Shown piece by piece: positions 7,868-16,653 of a DNA stretch of 40,145 nucleotides. Source of the stretch: Anaerolineales bacterium. Its GTDB lineage: Bacteria; Chloroflexota; Anaerolineae; Anaerolineales; Villigracilaceae. The notes beneath the pieces were generated by a model. The model was given only the letters and a program-made list of their open reading frames with translations, was not told where the DNA came from and did not search any database. Made by a program: the position numbers and the translations under genes. Positions within the stretch are counted from its first letter, which is position 1. Every line of letters starts with the position of its first letter. The stretch is taken from NCBI GenBank assembly GCA_024710905.1, contig JANJTV010000104.1, positions 1 to 40,145 on the forward strand. The letters are read 5' to 3'.

Positions 7868-10600
7868 CTACTTTTTCGGAAGTGTAAAGTAGAAGGTTGC
7901 GCCTTTGTTCGGCTCGGCCTCGGCCCAAACCTGCCCACCATGACGGGTGATGACCCGATGAACAATGGCCAACCCGACCCCGGTACCTTCGTAGTCTTCC
8001 TGCCGGTGCAGGCGCTGGAATACCCCAAATAGTTTATTGACGTAGCGCATGTCAAAGCCTGTGCCGTTATCCCGGATAGAGTAGGTCACCATCGCCCCGG
8101 AAACCTGACCGTTGATTTCGATCCGCGGCGATTCTATATTGCGAGTGAATTTCAGCGCATTAGATAGCAAGTTGATCCACACCTGCTTAATCAGGCTGGT
8201 GTCTCCCTGGCTGCGGGGCAACTCGCGAATCACAATTTCTGCAGCATTAATCGGCATCTGTGCCGACAAGGTCTCCAGTCCCAAGTCTATCAATTTACGG
8301 TGATCAACGGTTCCACGGCGGATTTGCTGGCGGCCCAGCCTCGAAAAAGCGAGCAGGTCATCGATCAGGTTGCCCATGTGGTTGGTGTTTTCGCGGATGA
8401 CCAACAGGTAGCGTTGCAGTTCGATGGTTCTGGCCTCCTGTGGAATTTGATCCTGCATCATACGCGAAAAGCCATCAATGGCTCGCAGTGGGGCGCGTAA
8501 ATCATGAGAGATGGAATAGGAAAAGGCTTCAAGCTCTCGGTTGGCCGCTTCCAACTGGGCGGTTCGTTCAGCGACGCGTTGTTCCAAATCACGATTGAGA
8601 TTGTTAATCTCAATCTGTGCTTGCTTTTGTTCGGTAATCTCGGTAGCCGTCAGGATGGCCAGATCCACCTGACCCTGGTCGATGACAGGAGCCATGTTGC
8701 AGGAAAACCACGCCAGGTGACCATTGGCATCGGTGGTAGTCAATTCGAAGTGGATTGGTTCGCGGTGAATAAAGATTGTTTCCAGCATTTCGACCTGCCG
8801 TTTGGGGCTGATACCCGGCAGGTTCTGGTGCAGCCTTTGGCCAGTGACATCGCGCATGGCCAGGCCCTTAATATCATGATTCATGAATTGCACAATTCCT
8901 TCGCGGTCAATGGTCATGACCAGATGGGGGGAATTTTCCATCAAGGCTCGCCAGCGCGCCTCGGATTGGTGCAGGGCCGTTTCGGAGTAAATCCTTTCTA
9001 CGGCAGCAGCAATTTGCGGGCAGAGCAAAGCCAGCATTTCCTGGTCTTTGTAGGTGATCGGCGACTGCTCAGGGTACGTCTTAATGGACAGTACGCCAAG
9101 AATGGCGCTGGCGGTTTGCAGGGGAAACCCCAGCCAGGACGTCGCCCGGGGTGCGGAAGGCGGGCTTTCGGGAGCCTGCTGTTCATCCGCCATTTGGGCA
9201 GGCTGGATAAACAACGGGCGGGTAGTCTGGTAGACTCGCGTTATCCATTTGATATCCGCTTGTTGGACAGGGCTTACACCAGATTGTTGATCAAAAAAAT
9301 AAGGGTAAACAAATAGACCGGAGTCTTCATTCAGCATGGCAACATTAAAATTGATTGCCGGCAGGATGTCTTTCAGGATCGCATGCACCTGCATAAAAAA
9401 CTGGTAGACCGTTTGCGCCGACTGGGCTGCTTGCAGAATGCGGTAGTTGGCTACCTGCACTTGTTCACTGCGTTTTCGTTCGTCAATATCTCGGATGGCA
9501 ACAATGATGCGGTTTCCCTCACCAGTCAGGGCCGGGCGCATATTCATCTCAACCCAGATGGCCTGCCCATGACTGGTACGTGCGCGCCACTCGACCATTT
9601 GCTCGCCAAGCATCCGTACCTGTCGGTAGGTACGGATGGCAGCGCGGGTGGTGTAGGGCGGCTCACCAATGCCAAGTTCAAAGATGCTCATGGCCAGGGC
9701 CTGGTCACGGGAATAGCCAAAAATCTCACTGAATTTCTGGTTGATGTCCAGGATCATTCCGCGGTCTTCTTCCACCAGCAGGATGGCATCATTTACAGAT
9801 TCGAAAATTGCCCGGGTACGCGCTTCACTTTCCTTGATTGATCTCGATGCCTGGTCAAGTTCTTCAAGGCGATGCACCAAGCCATCGATGAGTCCCTGCA
9901 CCTGTTCGGCTGTCTGGTTTAAGGTGTAGGCCAGCAATTTGGGTTCATCATCCATATTGGCAGTATTAATGCGAATGGAAAAATTACCACGCCCAATCTC
10001 GTTGGCTGCCTGGGTAATCTGCGCCAGGGGCGCACCAATGACCAGCCAGATAATCAGCCCGCCGCCGAGTGAAATGACCAGCACTGTTACAGCCACCTGT
10101 ACAATGGCATCGCTAATCAACGCCCGCATGGGACCAGTAACAACTGTCATGGGAACAATGATGACCGCTGTATTATTGCTCCCATCTATGCGGTAAAAAG
10201 CCGCGATCTGGTTGTCCACTTCATCCAGGAAGGAACCCTGGTGCTGGGTTAAGATGCGGGAGATGGATCCAATGGAAAAATCGCCGTGCGCATAAGTGCC
10301 AATTTTGGCTTGAATGGGATGGGACACATATATCCCCTGGTTGTTGATGACAAAATGCAACCCGTTCTCCGGCTGGCTGGCCTGCACAAAAGTGCGCATG
10401 GCTTCCCCAGACTCGACCAACGCCAGGTAATGTGCACTCATGCGCGCCTGTTCTTTATAATATTCGGAAGTTGCTATATTTAATTGCATCTCCACCCGGC
10501 CGGCAAGCACAAAAATCACCACCAACAAAGGCAACATGGAAAAAACCAGCAGCCAGGCGGAGAGTCGCAGAACAATTCGGGGAATGAAACGCCGAAACAT
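7868..10600 (-). CDS. Membrane sensor histidine kinase (HAMP-PAS-GAF-PAS-HisKA-HATPase)
   Basis: 910 residues. TM1 lies at about 14-34 and TM2 at about 165-190. Between them is a roughly 130-residue extracytoplasmic sensor of Cache-like appearance (HFVINNQGIYVSHP). Then come a HAMP domain (about 190-240), PAS1 (about 265-385, ending DIDERKRSE), a GAF-like domain (about 400-550), PAS2 (about 555-665), a coiled coil (LEQRVAERTAQLEAANREL) and HisKA with phospho-acceptor H699 (SISHDLRAPLRAIDGF). The HATPase_c domain has the N-box (LLSNALKFTRN), G1 (DNGTGFD), F-box (FGVFQRLH) and G2 (GTGVGLAIVHR). The H-box is of the phytochrome/Cph1 type although no bilin domain is present. It leads the signalling cluster and is divergent from a solute-binding lipoprotein that may present its ligand. 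Confidence 0.93.
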   Translation of the reverse strand: MFRRFIPRIVLRLSAWLLVFSMLPLLVVIFVLAGRVEMQLNIATSEYYKEQARMSAHYLALVESGEAMRTFVQASQPENGLHFVINNQGIYVSHPIQAKIGTYAHGDFSIGSISRILTQHQGSFLDEVDNQIAAFYRIDGSNNTAVIIVPMTVVTGPMRALISDAIVQVAVTVLVISLGGGLIIWLVIGAPLAQITQAANEIGRGNFSIRINTANMDDEPKLLAYTLNQTAEQVQGLIDGLVHRLEELDQASRSIKESEARTRAIFESVNDAILLVEEDRGMILDINQKFSEIFGYSRDQALAMSIFELGIGEPPYTTRAAIRTYRQVRMLGEQMVEWRARTSHGQAIWVEMNMRPALTGEGNRIIVAIRDIDERKRSEQVQVANYRILQAAQSAQTVYQFFMQVHAILKDILPAINFNVAMLNEDSGLFVYPYFFDQQSGVSPVQQADIKWITRVYQTTRPLFIQPAQMADEQQAPESPPSAPRATSWLGFPLQTASAILGVLSIKTYPEQSPITYKDQEMLALLCPQIAAAVERIYSETALHQSEARWRALMENSPHLVMTIDREGIVQFMNHDIKGLAMRDVTGQRLHQNLPGISPKRQVEMLETIFIHREPIHFELTTTDANGHLAWFSCNMAPVIDQGQVDLAILTATEITEQKQAQIEINNLNRDLEQRVAERTAQLEAANRELEAFSYSISHDLRAPLRAIDGFSRMMQDQIPQEARTIELQRYLLVIRENTNHMGNLIDDLLAFSRLGRQQIRRGTVDHRKLIDLGLETLSAQMPINAAEIVIRELPRSQGDTSLIKQVWINLLSNALKFTRNIESPRIEINGQVSGAMVTYSIRDNGTGFDMRYVNKLFGVFQRLHRQEDYEGTGVGLAIVHRVITRHGGQVWAEAEPNKGATFYFTLPKK

Positions 10601-10606
10601 GGCAAA

Positions 10607-10612
10607 ATTATA
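10607..10612 (-). promoter_or_regulatory. Candidate -10 element (TATAAT) for the kinase gene
   Basis: A consensus TATAAT ends 6 nt before the kinase ATG at 10600, and no ribosome binding site is visible between them. The geometry predicts a leaderless transcript. No clear -35 is seen. Confidence 0.45.
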
Positions 10613-10684
10613 GTATCACTTTACAGGTTTATTGGGTACTACACGGATTTGAAAGATTACCGGCCCTGCGCGCCTGTCGCGGGA

Positions 10685-10690
10685 TATAAT
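10685..10690 (+). promoter_or_regulatory. Candidate -10 element (TATAAT) for the solute-binding lipoprotein
   Basis: A consensus TATAAT lies 42 nt before the ATG at 10733, within the 132-bp gap between divergent genes. No recognisable -35 at 16-18 nt, so this rests on the hexamer alone. Confidence 0.3.
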
Positions 10691-10732
10691 ACCGAAAAGG
10701 TTTTGGTCCGCTCATTTGTGGAGTTTACTGTA

Positions 10733-11911
10733 ATGAATGTAAAAAACACCCTTTCCCTGCTCCTGACCCTGTTATTCATCACGGCCTGTGTACCGGCGAA
10801 CCAGTCCGGGGCAGGACTTCCTCCTACCAGCACACCCGCCCCGCCCCCAACGGCCAACCCGACAGCCTCGCCCCTGCAACGGTATTATGTCCCGACATAT
10901 TACTCAAATTTTTACATTGATATTGTTGAAGGCTCGCAGTTCGAGAACAAACTGATCATTTACTCGCCGTTACCCACCGAACAATGGGCATCAATCGTTG
11001 AAGCCTTCAACGATCACTATCCCTGGATTGTTGTTGAAACCAGCCAGTTGAGCGATGAGCAAGTCATCCAAATCTACCAGGGGCATCGCAATTCAGGCCA
11101 GCCGACCGCGGACCTGATCGTATCATCCGATATGCTGGGCTGGTTTAACATGATCGACGAAGGTGAGATCCTGACGTACGCCTCGCCCGAGGCGGCTTTC
11201 CTGCCTGAATGGTCGCGCCCCGCCGTAGGTATCTACACCCTTTCCAGCGACCCGATGGTTCTAATCTTTAACAAGATTAACTTTCCCGAAAAATTAATTG
11301 GCCTGCAAGACCTCTCCGACCGGATAGATGCTGCGCCGGGCTACCTGCGCCAGCGAGTCATCTTGCTAAACCCCGCATCAGACCCGCTGGCATTCTCAGC
11401 AAACTGGTTTTTTTCTGAAAGCGCTAACCTGGATGAATGGCTGTTACTTTCCGAAATTGGCAGTAGCGCACCACTCTTGTATGACCGGGAAAACACAACC
11501 GTGGAAGAAATTGGGCGTGGAACGGCTTATGCCGCTTATTTCGTCCCTACAAATGATATATACCCCCGCCTGACCACCTATCCATTTATTGATATCGCCT
11601 TCCTGCCCGAAGGACAGCCCATCCTTGCCCGCCATATAGCCATTACCCAGGGAGCCAGCCACCCGAACGCAGCCAAACTCATGCTCGATTTCATACTCTC
11701 CCAGGAAGGCCAAATGGTCATGTCTTTCAACGGCCTGACCCCCTACCGAAGTGACATCCGCCAGGTCACCAATTATCACCTGGATAATGTAGCAGAATCA
11801 ATTGGCGGCCCGCGCAATCTGATTTTTGTGAGCCTGGATCGCGACATGCTCGACCCAGTAGCCCGCGCCGATTTCCTGGCTCGCTGGGAAGCTGCCCTGC
11901 AGGGGCAGTAA
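10733..11911 (+). CDS. Extracellular solute-binding lipoprotein (ABC type, orphan)
   Basis: 392 residues from ATG 10733, which has GGAG about 9 nt upstream. An in-frame extension to 10484 would run over the kinase gene and its promoter and is rejected. The N-terminus is a lipoprotein signal (hydrophobic run, then lipobox LFITAC with the lipidated Cys at about residue 19). A Pro/Thr-rich tether follows. The rest has the two-lobed fold signature of family 1 / iron-type binding proteins: KLIIYSPLPTEQWASIVEAF at the start of lobe I, a DLIVSSD segment, a hinge near VGIYTLSSDPMVLIFNK, and a C-terminal block HPNAAKLMLDFILSQEGQ. No permease or ATPase gene adjoins it. It is transcribed divergently from the membrane kinase, so it may act as the ligand-binding partner of that sensor. 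The ligand is unknown. Confidence 0.85.
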   Translation: MNVKNTLSLLLTLLFITACVPANQSGAGLPPTSTPAPPPTANPTASPLQRYYVPTYYSNFYIDIVEGSQFENKLIIYSPLPTEQWASIVEAFNDHYPWIVVETSQLSDEQVIQIYQGHRNSGQPTADLIVSSDMLGWFNMIDEGEILTYASPEAAFLPEWSRPAVGIYTLSSDPMVLIFNKINFPEKLIGLQDLSDRIDAAPGYLRQRVILLNPASDPLAFSANWFFSESANLDEWLLLSEIGSSAPLLYDRENTTVEEIGRGTAYAAYFVPTNDIYPRLTTYPFIDIAFLPEGQPILARHIAITQGASHPNAAKLMLDFILSQEGQMVMSFNGLTPYRSDIRQVTNYHLDNVAESIGGPRNLIFVSLDRDMLDPVARADFLARWEAALQGQ

Positions 11912-11925
11912 TCATTCTTTCCGTT

Positions 11926-11962
11926 GAATTAAAAAGGAGTAGGCCCATTGTGAGCCTGCTCC
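11926..11962 (-). terminator. Intrinsic terminator of the purine operon
   Basis: A 9-bp stem with one G-T pair (11936-11944 with 11954-11962) and a 9-nt loop. On the minus strand it is followed by TTTTTAATTC. It lies 26 nt beyond the last stop codon of the operon. The solute-binding gene converges on the same gap. Confidence 0.8.
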
Positions 11963-11988
11963 CCGTTTCATCGGTTGAACCTGCCCTG

Positions 11989-12567
11989 TCAGGCGTCACG
12001 CTGCGCCAGGGAACTGCTGATGACCGCATCATAGTGGGCCGTGGCTTTAAACCCTTTCACGGCAAGTTTCTTGCGTAAACCGAAAGTAATTTCCCCGCTA
12101 CGTAATGCCTCCAGCACTGCAGCGTAATCTGCCGGGTCACAGACGAGTGTCACCCGCTCGTGGTTCTTAGCCGCCGCGCGGATTAAGGTTACCCCGCCAA
12201 TATCAATATTCTCAATTACTTCCATATAAGAAACATTCGGTTTGGCGATCGTTTCCTCAAAAGGGTATAAATTCACCGCCACAAGGTCGATAAAATCCCA
12301 GCCCAGCCTGAGCAGCTGGGCATGGTCGGATTCGGTGGGACGAGCTAGCAAACCGCCATGAATGGCCGGGTGCAGGGTCTTGACGCGCCCGCCAAGAATC
12401 TCCGGCGATTTTGTATAGTCGGCCACCTCGGTCACTGCTAGGCCGTTCTCACGCAGCAGTTTGGCCGTACCACCCGAGGCCAGCAGTTCCCAGCCCAAAT
12501 CGGCCAGGCCGCGGGCAAAATCCAACAACCCGGTTTTGTCATGAACAGAAAGGATGGCTTTCGGCAT
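11989..12567 (-). CDS. purJ: Stand-alone IMP cyclohydrolase (N-terminal domain of PurH only)
   Basis: 192 residues equal to the MGS-like cyclohydrolase domain of bifunctional PurH, without the transformylase domain. It closes FAICAR to IMP, the last step of the pathway. Landmarks are LSVHDKTGLLDFA, LASGGTAKLL, the KTLHPAIHGGLLAR block, VNLYPFEET and ENIDIGGVTLIRAAAKNH. It ends with KGFKATAHYDAVISSSL, which is where PurH normally continues into the second domain. The ATG at 12567 is 12 nt after purN, with AAGGAA as ribosome binding site. It is the last gene of the operon. The symbol purJ is used in the literature for a separate cyclohydrolase; databases may call it purH. Confidence 0.92.
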   Translation of the reverse strand: MPKAILSVHDKTGLLDFARGLADLGWELLASGGTAKLLRENGLAVTEVADYTKSPEILGGRVKTLHPAIHGGLLARPTESDHAQLLRLGWDFIDLVAVNLYPFEETIAKPNVSYMEVIENIDIGGVTLIRAAAKNHERVTLVCDPADYAAVLEALRSGEITFGLRKKLAVKGFKATAHYDAVISSSLAQRDA

Positions 12568-12579
12568 TGGTTAGTTTCC

Positions 12580-13170
12580 TTAATTGGTTCCCATCAATTG
12601 ATTGCGGAGCGTTTGAACCAGCAATCCATGCTCCACAGCATGCACCCGTTTTTCGAAATCTTCCAGCGCTTCGCCTGTTCGAAAGGAAATCTCCTGCGTT
12701 GCCAGCACCGGGCCGTCGTCTATACCCTCGTCCGGGACGAGGTGTACCATCACGCCAGTACGGTCAATTTCACCACGCTGCCAGGCCGCATAAGCCCGCT
12801 GGATGGCATGCGTGCCAGGGAACATGCCCGGCAGGGCTGGGTGCAGGTTAATCACCCGGTTGGGGAATTGATCCAGGAAAGCCGAGGTCAACAGGCGCAT
12901 CCACCCGGCCAGGATGACGTAATCCGGGTCACAGGCGGCCACCAACCCGGCCAGGCGCGAGTCATATTCGCGGCGCTCGGTTCCCTTTTCGTACGGCAGC
13001 ACATGGGTCGGCACGCCTGCCTGCACGGCACGCACCAACCCATAAGCGTTGGGTTTGTTCGAGATCACGGCGACCACGCTGGCGGAGAGTTCGTTCCCCT
13101 TGCAGGCGTTGAGGATGGCCTGTAAATTGGAACCGTTCCCCGAGATCAGGACAACCAGTCTGGCAGGCAT
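12580..13170 (-). CDS. purN: Phosphoribosylglycinamide formyltransferase (GAR transformylase)
   Basis: 196 residues from ATG 13170. An upstream in-frame ATG at 13203 would overlap the previous gene, and 13170 has a textbook AGGAGG site. The enzyme transfers formyl from 10-formyl-tetrahydrofolate to GAR. The phosphate loop is SGNGSNLQAI near the N-terminus. The catalytic triad corresponds to Asn and His in NLHPALPGMFPG and Asp in VPDEGIDDGP. The stop of the preceding gene is part of the ribosome binding site (TAGGAGG), so translation is closely coupled. It lies between the two halves of split PurH, one of which also uses 10-formyl-tetrahydrofolate. Confidence 0.95.
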   Translation of the reverse strand: MPARLVVLISGNGSNLQAILNACKGNELSASVVAVISNKPNAYGLVRAVQAGVPTHVLPYEKGTERREYDSRLAGLVAACDPDYVILAGWMRLLTSAFLDQFPNRVINLHPALPGMFPGTHAIQRAYAAWQRGEIDRTGVMVHLVPDEGIDDGPVLATQEISFRTGEALEDFEKRVHAVEHGLLVQTLRNQLMGTN

Positions 13171-13177
13171 CTTCCTC

Positions 13178-14353
13178 CTAATGGTGAAACAGGCGCACGC
13201 CACTGAAGACCATCGTCATGCCATATTCATCGCAGGCGGCAATCACATCCTCATCACGCGCCGAACCGCCCGGCTGGAGCACATAGCGAACACCGCTTTT
13301 GGCTGCCCGATCAATGCTGTCACGAAAAGGAAAAAAAGCATCTGAGCCGAGGGTGACATCCTGCAGGGTATCGAGCCAGGCGCGGCGCTCCCCGCCTGAA
13401 AGCTGGACAGGCAGGCTGGTAAAAATATTCTTCCAGTTGGTTTTTTCCGCCTCGGTAACATCCGGCTGGAGGAACTGGTCAATGGCGTTGTCTCGGTCAG
13501 GTCGCTTGATGTCTGTCCTGAACGGCAGGTTGAGCACCGCGGGGTGCTGGCGCAGGTACCACAAATCAGCCTTGGCCCCAGCCAGGCGGGCGCAATGTAC
13601 CCGCGATTGCTGGCCTGCGCCAACACCAATTGCCTGCCCGTCCCTGACATAGCAAACCGAGTTGGACTGGGTGTATTTGAGCGTGATCCAGGCCACGGTC
13701 ATATCGCGAATGGCAGGCTGGGGCAGGGTTTTGCCTGCCGTGACAATATTGGCGAAATCGGCTTCGGTCACCGGGCGGTCATGGCGGCGCTGCTCAAAGG
13801 TCACCCCGAACACGTCACGAGTTTCGCTCTGTTCCGGCTCGTAAGCCGGGTCAATTTGCACAATGGCATATTTCCCCTGTTTCTTGGCCTGCAAAATCTC
13901 CAGGGCTGCGGCCTGGTAGGCCGGGGCAATCACGCCATCAGATACTTCGCGCGCAATCAGCCGCGCGGTGGGCACATCCACTTCGTCGGACAGGGCAATA
14001 AAATCGCCAAACGAGGACATGCGATCCACGCCGCGGGCACGGGCATAGGCTTCAGCCAGTGGCGACAATTCGAGGTCGTCTACAAAGTAGATTTTCTTCA
14101 GGATGTCCGGCACCGGAACGGCCACCGCCGCCCCGGAAGGGCTGACATGCTTAAAGGATGTTGCGGCGGGCAACCCCAGGGCCTGCTTCAGTTCCCGGAC
14201 CAGTTGCCAGGCGTTGAACGCGTCCAGCAGATTAATATAGCCCGGCGACCCGCCCAGCACGGTGATGGGCAGATTCGAATTATTTCTCATGAACACGCGC
14301 GCCGGGGATTGCTGCGGGTTGGTTCCATAACGAAGGGATAAAGAGGACGGCAT
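13178..14353 (-). CDS. purV: Stand-alone AICAR transformylase (C-terminal part of PurH only)
   Basis: 391 residues. It formylates AICAR to FAICAR using 10-formyl-tetrahydrofolate. The N-terminus [11 protein letters not shown] matches the first motif of the transformylase domain, and the [11 protein letters not shown] block carries the catalytic Lys-His pair. Later blocks are [27 protein letters not shown] and [34 protein letters not shown]. The cyclohydrolase domain is absent and is encoded separately 0.6 kb downstream, with purN in between. The protein is longer than the corresponding PurH domain (about 320 residues), so it is a stand-alone class rather than a recent break. The ribosome binding site is AGGAGAG, 15 nt after purDM. 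Symbol purV follows literature usage; databases may say purH. Confidence 0.9.
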   Translation of the reverse strand: MPSSLSLRYGTNPQQSPARVFMRNNSNLPITVLGGSPGYINLLDAFNAWQLVRELKQALGLPAATSFKHVSPSGAAVAVPVPDILKKIYFVDDLELSPLAEAYARARGVDRMSSFGDFIALSDEVDVPTARLIAREVSDGVIAPAYQAAALEILQAKKQGKYAIVQIDPAYEPEQSETRDVFGVTFEQRRHDRPVTEADFANIVTAGKTLPQPAIRDMTVAWITLKYTQSNSVCYVRDGQAIGVGAGQQSRVHCARLAGAKADLWYLRQHPAVLNLPFRTDIKRPDRDNAIDQFLQPDVTEAEKTNWKNIFTSLPVQLSGGERRAWLDTLQDVTLGSDAFFPFRDSIDRAAKSGVRYVLQPGGSARDEDVIAACDEYGMTMVFSGVRLFHH

Positions 14354-14368
14354 TTTCTCTCCTTTTGA

Positions 14369-16645
14369 CTACACGACAAGCCGGGTTTTCCCCTGCCCGC
14401 TGGCCAGTTCGCCGATGACAAATGTTTCCTCGGGCAGGCTGGCCTGGAAGGCGGTTACAGCATTGGCGTCGACAACGGCCAGCATACCGATACCCATGTT
14501 AAACACACGGTACATTTCATCGAGAGCGATGTTACCTTTTTGCTGCAAAACCTTCCACAACGGCGGTACCGGCCAACTCCCGATACGAACAACCGCATCC
14601 AGGTGACCCGGCAGGATGCGCGGGATGTTTTCGATAAACCCGCCGCCGGTCAGGTGCGCCAGCGCTTTGATGGTCGCCAACTGCGGGTAAACCAGCTTGA
14701 AATAAGAACGGTGTGGGGCAAGCAGGGCCTCCGCCAGCGGCACGCCGATTTCCGGGAAAACTTTATCCAGCGGCGTCTCAGCAAACACTTTACGAATCAA
14801 CGAATAACCATTGGTGTGCGGGCCGGAAGAACGAAACCCAATCAGTACATCGCCAGCCTTCAGGGCATCTGTTTTTGGGAGAATATTGTCACGCTCCAAT
14901 ACGCCGACAATCGTCCCGGCCACATCAAATTCACCCGGTTGGTAAACGCCGGGCATTTCGGCGGTTTCGCCGCCCAGCAAAGCTAATCCGGCATCGCGGC
15001 AGGCTTCGGCAATGCCAATCACCACTTCTGCTGTCTGTTCGGGGTTGAGTTTGGAAGTGGCGAAGTAATCCATAAAAAACAGCGGCCTTGCGCCCTGCAC
15101 CAAAATATCATTGATGCAATGATTGACAATATCCTGCCCAATGCCGCGAAAACGCCCGACCATGGCCGCCAGTTTGACCTTGGTACCAACGCCATCGGTC
15201 GAGGCCACCAGCACTGGATTCGCCATATCCTTCAATGCGGATGCATCAAACAGCCCGCCAAATGAACCAATCCCCGCCAGTACCGCCGGGGTATAGGTGG
15301 CGCGAACAGCATCCTTCATGAGGGCCACCGCGCGGTTTCCGGCGTCAATATCCACACCGGAATTAGCGTATGTTGCCCCCATCACCGCTTTCGCGGCAAT
15401 ATCCGTACGATATTGCATGTCCTTAAAATAGATATGACGAATCTTCTCATATGCATTCTTTACCGCAGATGGAAGATCCGCCGACCAGGTTGTCAGGCCA
15501 AATACTCGCCCGCCGGAGGTCAGCAGTTGGCCGGTGTCATTCTCTTTCGTACCTGCATGAAAACAAACCACATCCCCCAGCAAAGCTTCCAACTTTATCT
15601 CATACCCCGTTTCAGGTTTTTCCGGATAACCTTTGCTGGCCAGCACCACGCAGACCGCCGCGCCGGGGTTCCAGCGGATCTCCACTTCACGAAGCCGCCC
15701 ATCCACACAGGCTTCGGCAATTTCCACGAGGTCGGTATCCAGCAAGGGCAAGACCGCTTGGGTTTCCGGGTCGCCAAAACGGCAGTTGAATTCCAGGACA
15801 CGGATTCCATCCGGCGTCAGCATCAACCCGGCGTACAGCACCCCGACAAATGGCCTGCCTTCCAGGCGCAGGCCGCTGACCGCAGGCTTTAGCAGATTAT
15901 CAACGGCTTCTTCCAGCATCTCTGTCGTAAAGATTGGCGCAGGCGCATACGCGCCCATCCCGCCGGTGTTAGGCCCCTGATCGCCATCATAAATCCGTTT
16001 GTGGTCCTGGGCAGGCAGCATCGGCACCACTGTTTTCCCATCCGTAAATGCCATCAACGACACTTCCGGGCCGCTCATCCGTTCCTCAATCACCACTTCC
16101 GTGCCTGCAGCGCCAAAAACGCCGCCTTCCAGCATTTCGCGCAGGGCAGTTTCGGCCTCGGCTTTGGTGTCCGGCAAAATCACACCTTTGCCCGCCGCCA
16201 AACCAGAAGCTTTGATGACAATTGGATAATCAACCCCATCCAAATATTGCAGCGCATCCGTAATCTTATTGAAGGTGGCATACCGCGCAGTAGGGATGCC
16301 ATGCCGGGCCATGAAATGCTTTGAAAATACTTTGGACGCCTCGATCTCAGCTGCAGCCTGCCGAGGCCCAAAACAGCGGATGCCCGCCTCCGCAAGCGAA
16401 TCCGCCAAGCCATTTGCCAGCGGCGCTTCGGGGCCAACGATTACCAGGTCAATTGCCTCTTGCCGACAAAACCGAATAATTCCGGCATGGTCATCAACAG
16501 ATAGATCATTGATATTCTCCGCAAGCTGGCCAATGCCAGGGTTGCCTGGCAGGGCAAACAATTTCTTCAGCCGGGGTGACTGGGCCAACTTCCAGGCAAT
16601 GGCATGTTCACGTCCACCCGAACCTATTAATAGGATGTTCATCAT
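14369..16645 (-). CDS. purDM: PurD-PurM fusion: GAR synthetase + AIR synthetase
   Basis: 758 residues in one frame. Residues 1-421 are PurD (GAR synthetase): IGSGGREHAIAWKLAQSP at the start, GPEAPLANGLAD, the ATP-grasp region YPIVIKASGLAAGKGVI, DHKRIYDGDQGPNTGGMGAYAP and LEFNCRFGDPETQAVLPLL. Residues 422-758 are PurM (AIR synthetase): NSGVDIDAGNRAV, VASTDGVGTKVKLA, QDIVNHCINDILVQGARPLFF, LLGGETAEMPGVY, SSGPHTNGYSLIRK and HLTGGGFIENIPR. There is no linker: the PurD end (TDIAAKAV) is followed at once by Met422. The order matches yeast Ade5,7. The start may be 16645 or the next codon 16642, after AGGAGAG. PurF ends 8 nt upstream. Internal initiation at Met422 cannot be excluded. Confidence 0.95.
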   Translation of the reverse strand: MMNILLIGSGGREHAIAWKLAQSPRLKKLFALPGNPGIGQLAENINDLSVDDHAGIIRFCRQEAIDLVIVGPEAPLANGLADSLAEAGIRCFGPRQAAAEIEASKVFSKHFMARHGIPTARYATFNKITDALQYLDGVDYPIVIKASGLAAGKGVILPDTKAEAETALREMLEGGVFGAAGTEVVIEERMSGPEVSLMAFTDGKTVVPMLPAQDHKRIYDGDQGPNTGGMGAYAPAPIFTTEMLEEAVDNLLKPAVSGLRLEGRPFVGVLYAGLMLTPDGIRVLEFNCRFGDPETQAVLPLLDTDLVEIAEACVDGRLREVEIRWNPGAAVCVVLASKGYPEKPETGYEIKLEALLGDVVCFHAGTKENDTGQLLTSGGRVFGLTTWSADLPSAVKNAYEKIRHIYFKDMQYRTDIAAKAVMGATYANSGVDIDAGNRAVALMKDAVRATYTPAVLAGIGSFGGLFDASALKDMANPVLVASTDGVGTKVKLAAMVGRFRGIGQDIVNHCINDILVQGARPLFFMDYFATSKLNPEQTAEVVIGIAEACRDAGLALLGGETAEMPGVYQPGEFDVAGTIVGVLERDNILPKTDALKAGDVLIGFRSSGPHTNGYSLIRKVFAETPLDKVFPEIGVPLAEALLAPHRSYFKLVYPQLATIKALAHLTGGGFIENIPRILPGHLDAVVRIGSWPVPPLWKVLQQKGNIALDEMYRVFNMGIGMLAVVDANAVTAFQASLPEETFVIGELASGQGKTRLVV

Positions 16646-16653
16646 CTCTCCTA

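Noticed and set aside
10484..10732. 83-residue N-terminal extension of the solute-binding protein
   Set aside because: It runs antisense through the kinase start and its promoter, and it would bury the lipoprotein signal peptide.
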